From the NCBI GenBank assembly GCA_014529385.2, contig CM043953.1, forward strand, positions 112,224,549 through 112,288,548: a stretch of DNA of 64,000 bases. The letters are read 5' to 3'. A program made the position numbers and the translations under genes. The notes beneath the pieces are model-generated. The model had not been told where the DNA came from. It searched no databases and was given only the letters and a program-made list of their open reading frames with translations. Source of the stretch: Adiantum capillus-veneris. Taxonomy: Eukaryota; Streptophyta; Polypodiopsida; Polypodiales; Pteridaceae. Positions 1-10,154 of this stretch are shown in pieces. Positions within the stretch are counted from its first letter, which is position 1. Each line of letters opens with the position of its first letter.

Positions 1-95
1 ATGGCCTCAAACCCACAGTTAACCAGCCATCGTGATGTCATAGTAGATTTTGGCATTGTTCATAAGCTTGGCAAAATTTAAAAATGCATCCAGAT

Positions 96-323
96 TCATG
101 TCCCCGCAAAGCGACACAAAACATTTGTGTAGTCCTTACCAAAAATCCTAGGAAACTTCCTTAGCATATATTTAAACTCCTCTCTCTCTTCCCTTGTAAG
201 TGTTGTTGACAACATAACTTTGGGTATCCCTTTATCTTGCACACCTTGTTTCTCTTGGGGACCTACCTCCTCCAAGCCTTCACCAAAGGTCTCTTGGTTG
301 TTTTTCATAAACCTTAACCACAT
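96..323 (-). pseudogene. Gypsy pol fragment before reverse transcriptase
   Basis: An open stretch of 75 codons whose middle (TREEREEFKYMLRKFPRIFG) resembles the linker that precedes reverse transcriptase in plant Gypsy polyproteins, where a similar leucine-rich KFxxxF segment is common. No catalytic motif is present. It belongs to the same dead minus-strand element as the protease fragment at 719-1000. The rest of pol would lie left of the window. Confidence 0.5.
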
Positions 324-718
324 GGCTTCAATGGAAGACTGCTCTTCTATAATGCTAATACTACTTCCTTCTTCTGAGGTGCTCCCAATCTAGTCTTCCT
401 CCGTCTCACTTTGAGATGATTCTTCATGGATATTCTCTTCATGTTGCTCCTTTATGTCAAAAGACAATCTTTTTATGATTTTCATTCATGCAGATCAATT
501 TTTTCTCTCACAAGATTGCAAAGATTGCATTTCATTGTCCATGGTCTTCTCACAATAAATGGATAGCCATTTTCCTTGGTAGACATAACATAGAAATTAG
601 CAATGCTCTTAATACCAAAGGCCTCCAAAAAAACATTTTTTCAAATCCTAGACACCTAGCTTTGCTATTGTTTGTCATTTTGACTTTGCTTTTTTAGGCA
701 TCTCATGTATGTGCATGT

Positions 719-1000
719 CTAGTCTTTTCCTTCTATCATGATGCAAATTTGTGCACCCCCATCCACTTGACCTTTCCTAACCAATTTTCTTTTGATGTAA
801 AAATATAGCACATGTGTAATGTCCTTGTTCATTTCAGCTTGTGCAATTTTTACAATAGGCACACTCTCTTTCTCCTTTCTCATAATGCTAACTACCTTCA
901 TGAATTCCCACCTAATTTGTGGACACAATGAAAGAAATTGAGGCCATGAGATATCAAGACCCTTACCTCTCATTTCTTCCAAAAGGTTATATGGAGCCAT
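719..1000 (-). pseudogene. Gypsy protease-region fragment
   Basis: A 93-codon frame beginning MAPYNLLEEMRGKG and ending near VDGGAQICIM. In plant Gypsy polyproteins a YdvlEdL-type linker is followed by a retropepsin whose catalytic Asp lies in a short V-D-G/S-G-A motif, and the same arrangement is visible here (D in VDGGAQ). The frame stops soon after the motif, so only the start of the protease survives. Upstream in-frame sequence toward 1217 is interrupted by the Copia 3' LTR. Confidence 0.6.
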
Positions 1001-1217
1001 ATCACGTCCAAGAGGGAAATCTTGGAGGTTGATATGATGTCACTTGCTAGATTGGATTCCTTTGTCTTCTTAACCTTGTTGCGGCGTCCACGGTCGCTTT
1101 GTGATGTGACTCCTTACCTTTTCCACAACTATGCTTGATACCATTTACTTCTATGTAAAACTCATTTGATGTCTCACCTCTACTACATGCACATTTGGGT
1201 TTGGCAAAGGTGGAGCT

Positions 1218-1539
1218 TGTAAAGAATGAGGATGCAAGAGAGCTACACAAGACAAGCACAAAGCACACAGAGATGGAAAGCTTCTTCTTCTTCTTCACAG
1301 AAAAGAGAGTACAAAATGACTAAGTGCTAAAGCTGAAAAGTAGCACATATGTACATGCGGTCACTAAGTGTGAACTCGCTAGAAGCGTACTAGGCTGGCA
1401 CTATAAGTGTAGTCCAGCTGTAGAATCACTGGCAGAGATCCTCCGTGTCGGTCACCTAACGCGCCAGTGAGTAAATGCCGTAAGCGGCCAAGACCCGTAG
1501 TGGATGCCAGCTCAAGGTGTAGAGCTCGACATCTCAACA
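1218..1539 (-). repeat. Copia 3' LTR
   Basis: 322-bp direct repeat of 6147-6468 with one mismatch seen. On the minus strand it starts TGTTGAGATG and ends TTCTTTACA. The gag-pol stop codon (1512) lies 28 bp inside it, so the coding sequence runs over the polypurine tract into the LTR. Confidence 0.97.
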
Positions 1540-4500
1540 CTCCCCCTCGAGCTCTGCATGTCGCAGAGTCCAAGCATAGTCCGGAAACGTCGAAGCTTCT
1601 CAGCTCCGAGGGCCTTGGTAAAGATATCCGCTATCTGCTCCTCTGTGCTGACGTAGACCAAGTCGATGTCGCCCGCCAACACTCGCTCTCGAACGTAGTG
1701 GTAATGGACCTCTATGTGTTTGGTCCTAGCATGGAACACTGGGTTCCTAGCCAATTGCATGCTGCTGAGGTTGTCACAATGAATGACAATCTGCTGGTCC
1801 ACCTGCACTCCCAAGTCCTCAAGTAATGTGCGTAGCCAAGCTACCTCGCACGCCGCAACTGCTGCACCTCTGTACTCGGCCTCTGTGCTTGATAAAGCAA
1901 CCGTAGGCTGCTTTTTGCTGCTCCAAGTAACAGCAGCACTCCCAAAAGAGAACATGAAGCCACTCGTAGATCTCCTATCAACAATGCTACCTGCCCAATC
2001 TGCATCTGTATACCCATACAATGCTAATGGTGCATCTGCTGCATAGAACAATGCGTAGTCAAGAGTCCCTTGCACATACCGAAGTGTGCGTCGTACTCCA
2101 TCCAAATGTGGCTTCCTCGGAAGTTGCATGAACTGACTCTCCAAGCCTACAGTGTAGCTCAAGTCTGGCCTCGTGATAGTCAAGTAGATTAGACTACCCA
2201 CAATCTTCCTGTACATGTTGACATCCTCAACAACATCACCCTTCTCTGCACTCAGCTTTGCATTCACATCCAAGGGAATAGAAATTGGCTTACAATCAGC
2301 CATACCATACTTTGACAACATGTCCAAAGCATACTGTCTCTGTGATAGCCATACACCCTCTGGAGTCTTGATCACTTCAATGCCAAGAAAGTAGCGCAAC
2401 TCGCCTAAATCTTTCATTTCAAACTCCTGTTTGAGAAGACCCTTCACATGGTCAATCTCCATAGCATTGTCACCAACAATAATAAGGTCATCTACATATA
2501 TGGTAATGACCACAATCCCCACATCACTCTCACGTACATAGAGTGAATGATCAGCATGAGCTCTCCTAAAACCAATACTGACAAGATACTTGGCAATCCT
2601 GTCATACCATGCTCTAGAGCCCTGCTTCAACCCATACAAAGCTTTGAGAAGTCTGCATACATAATCTGGGTAACCTGGATCGACATAACCAGGTGGCTGA
2701 TCCATATACACTTCCTCTTGCAACTCACCATTCAAGAAGGCATTCTTTACATCCATTTGATGCATAATCCATCCTCTAGATGCAGCCACTGCTATGACAG
2801 CTCTCACAGTCATCATCTTTGCCACTGGAGCAAAGGTCTCCTCATAGTCTATGCCATACGTCTGTGCATAACCCTTTGCGACCAGCCTTGCCTTGTGACG
2901 CTCAATGTTACCATCAGCCTTATGCTTGGTTTTATACACCCATTTACAGCCAATAGCTTTCTTGCCACTTGGCAATGGCACCAACTCCCATGTGTCATTC
3001 GCTTCCAATGCAGCCATCTCTTCATTCATTGCATCATCCCAATGCACATTTCCAACTGCATCCTCAAAACATGTGGGCTCCACATCCTGTATCACCTTAG
3101 CCATGTAGGCTTGGTGATGCGCTAGATACCCATCATAAGTCAATTTCTGAACTGGATTTCTGACTCTATAAGATCTGCGCGGTCCTTGGTCACTCCTTTG
3201 CCCTCTAGCATCTTCTTGTACTTTCCTTACACCAGGTGTCCTGACAGCCGGAATTCCAAATTCCTCATCACGACTTTGTTCAGAACCATCTGAATCCATG
3301 TCTACATGTGAAAAACCTGATGATGCATCAACCATAAAGGGAGGTTCATCAACCTTTTCCTTTCCTTTTCGTGATACATTCCCTGTACCTGTTGGTGGAG
3401 TAACCTGCGTACGTAGTCTACCATTCCATGGTTTCTCAACAGAGCCACGAGAAGAGGACTCTTGTGGTCCACTCAAAACCTGTGACTGTGGCCTCACATT
3501 TTGTACAACCACATCATCTTTTACATCAGCCCCAATAGTGCCATGTGCATTACTGTACCAGCTGCTCATCTCATCAAAGACTACATCTCTGCTCACTCGT
3601 AATTCTCGTGTAGTAGGATTGTAGCACCTGTACCCCTTTTGTTCAAGGGAATATCCCACAAGAATACATTTCTCTGCTTTAGGATCCAATTTCCTACGCA
3701 ACTCATCTGGTACATGCACGTAAGCTATGCAGCCAAACACTTTCAAGTGTGCCAAATCAGGCTTTGTACCTGTAAACTTTTCCTTAGGTGTTACATCATG
3801 CACCGTAGGTGTAGGTGTCCTGTTCATAATGTACACAGCTGTATTTACAGCTTCAGCCCAGAAATGATGAGGCATGTTCTTCTCATTCATCAATGCACGT
3901 GCAACCTCTGCAATGTGCCTGTTTTTCCTTTCTGCGACCCCATTCTGCTGTGGAGTATATCTGCATGTAAACTGCCTGCGTATACCATGCATTCGCAGAA
4001 AATCTGAAAAATCATTGGAGAAGTACTCTCCCCCTCCATCTGACCTCAATGTCTTGATTTGCATATCTGTCTCCTTCTCAATCATGACTTTGAAGTCTTG
4101 AAAGTGACCAAACACTTCACTTTTGTTACGCATGAAGTAGACCCATACTTTCCTTGTATGGTCATCAATGAAAGAGACATAATACTTGCAACCATGTATA
4201 CTTGCAGTATCGGTTGGACCCCAAACATCTGTGTGCACCACCTCAAGTGGCTTTTTACATACATTGCGCTCATGTGGAAATGAGCCCTTTGACTGCTTTC
4301 CAAACTGGCATGCTGCACACACTTTATGCATACCATCCACCTTGAATTTGGGCAAACCTTTTACAATCTGTTTTGATTGCATGCTGCGCAATCTCTGCTC
4401 ATTGACATGGCCAATGCGTTTGTGCCAAATGTCAACATCAGCCACAACACCTGTGCCCTGTGCAAATAATGCAGCTTTTACCTCAGGCATGTCTACATTC

Positions 4501-5861
4501 AGCGTAAACATTCTGCCCACACATTTGCCCTCTGTGATCAGCTTACAGCCATTCTGAAAATCTTCTACATAACAGCCATTTGGATTGAAGCGAACCTGCA
4601 AACCCTGCTCAACCATTTGTCCAACAGAAACAAGATTCTTTGTAATGTTTGGGACATGAAGTACATCTGCTAAGTACTTTGATTTCCCACTCTTCGTATT
4701 TAGAGGTATGTCCCCTACATGAGCAATGGGGTGAGCTGTGTCATCTCCTGTCTGCACATAGCCTGACACATCTGGTTTGCGCATATCTCTAAACCACTCT
4801 CCACGAGACGTCATGTGATTAGAGGCACCTGAATCCACATACCAAACATCATCTTGGGTGGAATTCTCTGCAGTCATTGTATTCATTACATGTTGCATAA
4901 CAAACATGCGCTCATTTTTGCTGTCATCTGCATCTCTGCTAGTAGATGCATAGTTGCCCTGTTCTCTCTTTCTACTTGCTTTTCCCTTTGGACAGTCACG
5001 TGACATGTGACCTCTTTCACCACAAGTCCAACATTCTCTACTATCTGGAGTATGTTGCTGCCTGCTTGATCCTGCACCACGACCTGTTTGACTCCCCCTG
5101 CCTTGAGACTGGTTTCCCCTGCCACCTGTATTGTTTTGATTTGATTGACCTTCCAGAAATTGGCCCCTGCAACCCCTTGGGCCTCGACCACGACCTCTAC
5201 CTCTACCTCTGTTGGAGTTAGAATAGAAGGCCTGTTCAGAATTATTTCTGCCATGAGAAGAAGATGTGTCAAGGTTCTTCTCCTCAAGAATAATCATAGA
5301 AATCAAATCTTGGAACACGGGGATGTCGTCTCTTGTATTCATGGAAGACCTAAAATGTACATACTCATCTCCTAGACCATCCAAGCATGCACGGACAATG
5401 TCATCGTCTTCCACTGAGACTTTAATAGATCCAAGAGCCTCAATGATACTCTTGATCTTCAAGGCATAATCATTGATTGAGAGGTTGTTCCTCTTAACCT
5501 GATTTAGCTCCGACTTTAGTTGAAGCTTCCTGGGCTTGGTGTTCACCTCGAACACTCTGCCTAAGTTTCTCCATGCAATGGCGGGGGTTTCAGCATCCTG
5601 TAGATAGCCCATCATGCCATCTGTGATGCTCATAGACAGCCAATACATCACTTTGCTCTGGCCTTGTTGCCAGTCCCTCAAAGCTTTCCTTTGTTCTGCT
5701 GTAGCATTTGCCTCGGGAATCTCTGGTTCCTTTTCATTGTCTCCTTCTACATAGTCCCAATAACCTTTTCCTTTTAGGAAATTTGTTATTCTGAACTTCC
5801 ATGCAGGGTAGTTATTTTTCTCAAGCTTCTCAGTAACAATCTGACTGAAACCGTCAGACAT
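1512..5861 (-). CDS. Copia Gag-Pol polyprotein, full length
   Basis: This 1449-residue polyprotein has the Ty1/Copia order. The gag N-terminal domain covers about residues 5-200. An RG-rich stretch precedes a CCHC zinc knuckle (CWTCGERGHMSRDC, about 277-290), and the aspartic protease has DSGA near 343. The GAG-pre-integrase His/Cys region is near 478-519. The integrase catalytic residues are D in HTDVWG (about 545), D in RSDGGGEY (about 608) and E in NGVAERKN (about 644). Reverse transcriptase follows from about 940, with YVDD near 1122. RNase H runs from about 1290, with DADW, SSTEAEY and HCDN carrying the acidic residues. The start ATG follows a leader of about 270 bp after the primer site. 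No frameshift or stop was seen. The product would drive copying and insertion of this element and perhaps of defective relatives. Integrase-before-RT order excludes Gypsy. Confidence 0.97.
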   Translation of the reverse strand: MSDGFSQIVTEKLEKNNYPAWKFRITNFLKGKGYWDYVEGDNEKEPEIPEANATAEQRKALRDWQQGQSKVMYWLSMSITDGMMGYLQDAETPAIAWRNLGRVFEVNTKPRKLQLKSELNQVKRNNLSINDYALKIKSIIEALGSIKVSVEDDDIVRACLDGLGDEYVHFRSSMNTRDDIPVFQDLISMIILEEKNLDTSSSHGRNNSEQAFYSNSNRGRGRGRGRGPRGCRGQFLEGQSNQNNTGGRGNQSQGRGSQTGRGAGSSRQQHTPDSRECWTCGERGHMSRDCPKGKASRKREQGNYASTSRDADDSKNERMFVMQHVMNTMTAENSTQDDVWYVDSGASNHMTSRGEWFRDMRKPDVSGYVQTGDDTAHPIAHVGDIPLNTKSGKSKYLADVLHVPNITKNLVSVGQMVEQGLQVRFNPNGCYVEDFQNGCKLITEGKCVGRMFTLNVDMPEVKAALFAQGTGVVADVDIWHKRIGHVNEQRLRSMQSKQIVKGLPKFKVDGMHKVCAACQFGKQSKGSFPHERNVCKKPLEVVHTDVWGPTDTASIHGCKYYVSFIDDHTRKVWVYFMRNKSEVFGHFQDFKVMIEKETDMQIKTLRSDGGGEYFSNDFSDFLRMHGIRRQFTCRYTPQQNGVAERKNRHIAEVARALMNEKNMPHHFWAEAVNTAVYIMNRTPTPTVHDVTPKEKFTGTKPDLAHLKVFGCIAYVHVPDELRRKLDPKAEKCILVGYSLEQKGYRCYNPTTRELRVSRDVVFDEMSSWYSNAHGTIGADVKDDVVVQNVRPQSQVLSGPQESSSRGSVEKPWNGRLRTQVTPPTGTGNVSRKGKEKVDEPPFMVDASSGFSHVDMDSDGSEQSRDEEFGIPAVRTPGVRKVQEDARGQRSDQGPRRSYRVRNPVQKLTYDGYLAHHQAYMAKVIQDVEPTCFEDAVGNVHWDDAMNEEMAALEANDTWELVPLPSGKKAIGCKWVYKTKHKADGNIERHKARLVAKGYAQTYGIDYEETFAPVAKMMTVRAVIAVAASRGWIMHQMDVKNAFLNGELQEEVYMDQPPGYVDPGYPDYVCRLLKALYGLKQGSRAWYDRIAKYLVSIGFRRAHADHSLYVRESDVGIVVITIYVDDLIIVGDNAMEIDHVKGLLKQEFEMKDLGELRYFLGIEVIKTPEGVWLSQRQYALDMLSKYGMADCKPISIPLDVNAKLSAEKGDVVEDVNMYRKIVGSLIYLTITRPDLSYTVGLESQFMQLPRKPHLDGVRRTLRYVQGTLDYALFYAADAPLALYGYTDADWAGSIVDRRSTSGFMFSFGSAAVTWSSKKQPTVALSSTEAEYRGAAVAACEVAWLRTLLEDLGVQVDQQIVIHCDNLSSMQLARNPVFHARTKHIEVHYHYVRERVLAGDIDLVYVSTEEQIADIFTKALGAEKLRRFRTMLGLCDMQSSRGSVEMSSSTP
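1540..1548 (-). promoter_or_regulatory. Copia polypurine tract
   Basis: Minus-strand GAGGGGGAG lies immediately before the 3' LTR, where the plus-strand DNA primer of a retroelement is expected. Confidence 0.85.
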
Positions 5862-6134
5862 CTTGAAGCACTAAGACAAAATAGTTGCAATCTGCAAAAA
5901 CCTGCAAATCTGCTGAACCTGCTATCGTGGTTCCTGTAACGCTTTCTACACTCAACGAGTGTCCACAATCAAGCGTACATACAACCACTGTACTTGTACA
6001 GTAAATCTCTGTATACTGCACTTTGGAGACCTGTTCAGAAACTTGTGCGAAAAACCTGTTCGGCATCTGGTCGTGGATTGCGAATGAAGGGACTGTGATG
6101 CTCTTGCTCTCTTAGCCTCTCTTGCCTGCACCAG

Positions 6135-6146
6135 GCTCTGATACCA
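6135..6146 (-). promoter_or_regulatory. Copia primer-binding site (initiator tRNA-Met)
   Basis: Minus-strand TGGTATCAGAGC abuts the end of the 5' LTR with no gap. This is the standard plant primer site complementary to the 3' end of initiator methionine tRNA. Confidence 0.95.
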
Positions 6147-6468
6147 TGTAAAGAATGAGGATGCAAGAGAGCTACACAAGACAAGCACAAAGCACACAGA
6201 GATGGAAAGCTTCTTCTTCTTCTTCATAGAAAAGAGAGTACAAAATGACTAAGTGCTAAAGCTGAAAAGTAGCACATATGTACATGCGGTCACTAAGTGT
6301 GAACTCGCTAGAAGCGTACTAGGCTGGCACTATAAGTGTAGTCCAGCTGTAGAATCACTGGCAGAGATCCTCCGTGTCGGTCACCTAACGCGCCAGTGAG
6401 TAAATGCCGTAAGCGGCCAAGACCCGTAGTGGATGCCAGCTCAAGGTGTAGAGCTCGACATCTCAACA
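6147..6468 (-). repeat. Copia 5' LTR
   Basis: 322-bp partner of 1218-1539, and the promoter-bearing copy for minus-strand transcription. It is followed on the minus strand directly by the primer-binding site and flanked at its outer end by the target duplication GAGCT. Confidence 0.97.
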
Positions 6469-6776
6469 GAGCTCCCTCCACTCTTCCTCATTATTGAAAT
6501 CTTGCTACATTTGTCCTTTGCAAAATCATTGGTTGTTGACTAATTACTTCATCGACATTCATCACTGGATAATTCAAGTTAGGTCTCCCTGGCTCACCAC
6601 GGGGCCAAGGATAATTATACATACCATGCCCGGATTACCCATAATTCGAAGATTGTAATACTTGCCATGGATCATGGATGTCATTCCCCAAATTTCTTTG
6701 TTTGTCCCTTGGGATCTACAACTTGTGCAAGGTGAATTGACAAGTTGCTCAAGGATTCATTCAAATTTCAATTACC

Positions 6777-7157
6777 TCAACTGTTACCTTGGGCATCTCC
6801 TTGGAAGTTGATTCTTGTGTCTTTATGTCTAGGACCCTCAATCGGAAGCTCTCCATGAATGCACCTGAATCTCCTATACTCCAAGGCAGCCCTGGTTTTG
6901 GCAGCATCAAAGGTAGTAGATGCACTCGCCTCTATTTTAGACATGAGTGTGGGAAATAAACACTCTATGAATATGGATCTCTCCTTCTTCATAAATTCTC
7001 CACCATCCCTAGGGCTAGCAATATTCCTTACCCAAATAGCCCAAAGACGTAGAAACTCCTGATTGTAGGTGTGATTATAGTCATTTATGTCTTTTTTCTT
7101 GTGGGAAACAATGTCTTGCCATAGTTTTTGAATGTTTGGGGTTTGACAAATTATCAC
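6777..7157 (-). pseudogene. Gypsy gag domain fragment
   Basis: A 126-codon frame including YNQEFLRLWAIW and later FDAAKTRAALEYRRF, the pattern of a plant Gypsy gag in which a tryptophan- and arginine-containing helix precedes an alpha-helical capsid C-terminus. It ends before any zinc knuckle; the remaining gag and the protease lie on the far side of the Copia. A related N-terminal piece lies at 7230-7448 in another frame. Confidence 0.55.
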
Positions 7158-7229
7158 TTTAAGTGATCCAGAACCTCCTTATAGCTTCCAAGTCAGATAG
7201 AGGGTAAAACCAAGTACTATTATCTTTCC

Positions 7230-7448
7230 TCATAATATCTCAAAAGTTTCTAAGAATTTCTCATCACCTATCACTCTTTTTATGCGAGAAGACATTTTGA
7301 AATTTTTGCAGAATAACTCTACATCCTTGCTAGGCTCTCCAAAAAAGAGAGGATATCCTAACATTTGGCATTGGGCCTCCATTGAAATAGATTTAAAGTG
7401 AAAACATGTCTCTTTTGTTTTATTTCTTAAAAAGATTTGCACACACAA
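7230..7448 (-). pseudogene. Gypsy gag N-terminal fragment
   Basis: A 72-codon frame containing GYPLFFGEPSKDVELFCKNF, which resembles the F-x-G...D...F segment that opens the capsid of plant Gypsy elements. It runs into a different frame from the gag piece at 6777-7157, so at least one frameshift separates them. It marks the 5' coding side of the old minus-strand element. Confidence 0.45.
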
Positions 7449-7450
7449 TT

Positions 7451-8167
7451 TTTGCTAGGCTGCAATCTATTCTAAAGAAAAATCAAAAGTGCACATTAAA
7501 TGATCTGTGATTGTCAATAAGAGGCAAGAGGATAGGTTGTGGTGATGCAAGGATTTCACTTGCCTTTTGGGTACCAAACATAAACAACATACGTTGTTAA
7601 AAATGGATCTTCCTACTAATGGCAATGTTTACCATAATATGTGGTGTACAATGAAACAAATAAATATATATTCTTGGTCCATTGTCCATAAGGCATGCAT
7701 AGCCTAATGCTTAAAATAGAAAAAAAATATAGACGTCCAAATTGAGGTCCTACCTAATCATAGACAATATAAATGGATTTATTGATGCATATATTCTCGC
7801 TAACCTATGAGGACCTAGAATTCTATGGATCACACATTCAAATCAAATTGTAGCTTAACGCTAACAAAGATTTGTACCTTTTGCCTTGCAATAGGAGTGA
7901 AGGGGGCATACAAATCTTCTTGATTCATACAAAAAGGTCAAGCAGTCATTCAATAGGAACTAGGAAGATACACAAAGTCATCCTCATTGAGGGCAGCAAA
8001 ATTGAGGCGGTCCAAGGAAAGCAACAAGATAAGCGACCTTAAAAAACTCCCCAACTCTCCCATACTTCTTAATTGGGATTGGGGAAACCACAAGTACAAA
8101 ACATATCAACAAACCCACAACCAAACTCAAACAAGAAAAGGGGCACACCTTGATATGGGATGCAAAC
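7451..8167. other. No gene seen
   Basis: AT-rich sequence between the old Gypsy relic and the left LTR of the chromovirus. It is probably the untranslated leader or LTR remains of the relic, but no LTR pair could be matched. Confidence 0.4.
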
Positions 8168-9755
8168 TGTCATAATAATCAATATCTAATTCTCCTAACT
8201 GATTTTCTCATGTTAAACTGATCATTTAATATGGGAAAGTGCCAGGGGAGAAAAAGCTAGAATATTGGTTAAGTTAGCAGACTAGCCATAGTAGGGATCG
8301 AAATGAGGAAACATAGGGATCCAAAGGGGGGGCCATCTGCAAAAGAGCTATGTGCAACAATGGGCTTAAAAGACCTTAAGGTTCACCCCACTAAGACTTC
8401 CAAAATGCTAAGGTTCCAAAATTCAAAGGTTGTGTCCAAAGGTCAACTTTAGGGAAAATTGGATGCTTTGTGTGTGTCCCAAAAGTCTTTGTCAAGCCCT
8501 ACATAGGAGGGGGTGAGCCCAAGAAGTAGGCGATGAGAGAGAACCTCATACACACACAAAAGTTCCCTTTGTACACAAGGGGAAAGAGGGACACATGTCA
8601 GCTCCCTAGCCCAAATGCCCACAAGGTGTACTCAAATCCTATTGGGTGGCCTTGGATGTGGACCAATGAGAATTAGGCTAGAGTAAATCTAGTTTAATTA
8701 ATTTAAAAAAACTTAATAAAAGAACCAATAAGAATTAAGCTCTCTAGAAGACTATTGGACAGTCTCCCAAGGGGACCAATGAGCATTCAGTAGCCCAATG
8801 GCTTGCCTGACTCCTATTGGCCAGGAGGCAAAGGGGTCCAATGAGATTTTAGTGGAATTAAATAATTACCTAAAGCTCTCACAAAAGGGGAAAGGGGGAC
8901 ACGTGTCAGAAGGCTATCACTTATGCTGCTTAATTACCATCGGCTAAGCCTGGGGAGGTCCAACTGGATGCTAGCAAGATCAAATAGCAAGAGGGGTTGA
9001 CCAAGAGAGAGAGGGGGATGATTTTTCAAAGGCATTATCACCTACACATTCACACTAGCTCATGTGTGAAGTAAAGAAGACTCTCTCTCCTTCTCAAGAT
9101 TTAATGGAAAGCTTATCACCTACTCCAAGCTTGTGAGAAGGGAGGCCTACACCAACATCTCTTGGATTTGTGATGCAAATCCAACCAAGAGCCAAGCTTC
9201 AATGCATGCTCATCTCCTCTACCATGCTAATTACTAAGATAAGCTATGCTAATATGAGTGATTATGTGAGGAGATGTACATCTTTCTCGTAAGAATACTC
9301 CTTCTCCTCTCAATCTACTCTCATACCCCGCTAGCTCTGACCATCTTTGAAGGTGTGTGAGGTCTTGGGTTTGAGACCGTGAGGGAATTGATGTTGTGTT
9401 TGATAAGTGTTTTGCGAAGTGCTTGAAGTTTCCATCTTCATTGCACTAGATAGTATTGAAGGTACACAAGAAATTGTATTGTAAAATGTCTCTCTTGATG
9501 GGAGAAACCATAATACAAAGCCTCTTGGCGGGGGGACCGGCTCCATGCAAATCCGATCCTCAACTGTTGTCAATTGCTTAATTTTTCTCTCTTTTGAAGC
9601 ATTGTTCATGCTATCTAACTAGCTGTTATTCTTTTTGTTGCTTTCTCCACCCAAGCACTCTTGTTAATCTCATTCGGAATCTATCCTAATGAAATGCTCA
9701 CTATCTTCATGCTATTTTCCTCCACACACAATTTACTAGGCCATTAAATGTTACA
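8168..9755 (+). repeat. Chromovirus 5' LTR
   Basis: 1588-bp direct repeat of 15421-17011. It starts TGTCATAATAATC and ends AATGTTACA. Short open frames inside it are repeated in the other LTR and are not genes. Confidence 0.92.
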
Positions 9756-9756
9756 T

Positions 9757-9767
9757 TGGTATCAGAG
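9757..9767 (+). promoter_or_regulatory. Chromovirus primer-binding site
   Basis: TGGTATCAGAG begins one base after the left LTR end and matches the initiator tRNA-Met 3' end. Confidence 0.88.
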
Positions 9768-10154
9768 AACAAGGTTTCTCTTTTATTGCTCAAGAAGGAG
9801 GTCCTCAAGCTAGCTATAAATTGTTGGTACTATTATTGCATGTGAGTAAGTAGAATAGGGATTTTTTAGCCTTGCAGTGCACCTGCCTTTGTGCAGTGTA
9901 AGGGGTATCACCGTCAAGAGCTATGGTCTTAATATTGGAGTCCTATGGGGCTTGCCTACGGCTTAACCACTATTGAGCTATTACAATCTTGACAAGAGCC
10001 GGTGATGTTTTGGTGTTGAATGACCCTCTCTTCTATTCCTTGCAATTAATGGTATTCGAGCCACGGGTACAGTAGCTTGAGTGTTTTTTCTAAAGTGGTA
10101 TAGAGGAGTAGCACTAGGTCTTGAAGTGACAAAGTACACCTAAAAGTTGTTAGA

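Larger units (their letters stand above)
1218..6468 (-). mobile_element. Intact Ty1/Copia LTR retrotransposon
   Basis: A complete 5251-bp element on the minus strand. It has 322-bp LTRs (1218-1539 and 6147-6468) with TG...CA ends, a primer-binding site adjoining the 5' LTR, a polypurine tract adjoining the 3' LTR and a 5-bp target duplication GAGCT at 1213-1217 and 6469-6473. The two LTRs differ at one position that I could find (c/t near 1299 and 6228), which implies a very recent insertion. The single gag-pol frame is uninterrupted and every catalytic motif looked for is present, so it may still be autonomous. It interrupts the old Gypsy relic. Confidence 0.97.
1..7450 (-). mobile_element. 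Old Ty3/Gypsy relic, split by a Copia insertion
   Basis: Read on the minus strand, the pieces fall in the order expected of a Gypsy gag-pol: gag (7448 to 6777), a protease region with the motif VDGGAQIC (1000 to 719) and a linker before reverse transcriptase (323 to 96). The Copia element at 1218-6468 sits between gag and protease, so both flanks belong to one older element. Frames are short and broken by stops, and neither LTR was identified. The left end lies outside the window and the right limit is approximate. The protease motif resembles that of the Tat-type element further right (VDGGAQIC near 45690), so the two may be related; that is inference. Confidence 0.7.

Noticed and set aside
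2547-3125. Plus-strand 192-codon open frame
   Set aside because: Antisense to the intact Copia gag-pol; the sense strand explains the sequence.
4886-5287. Minus-strand 133-codon frame overlapping gag
   Set aside because: Alternative frame of the Copia gag with no domain of its own.
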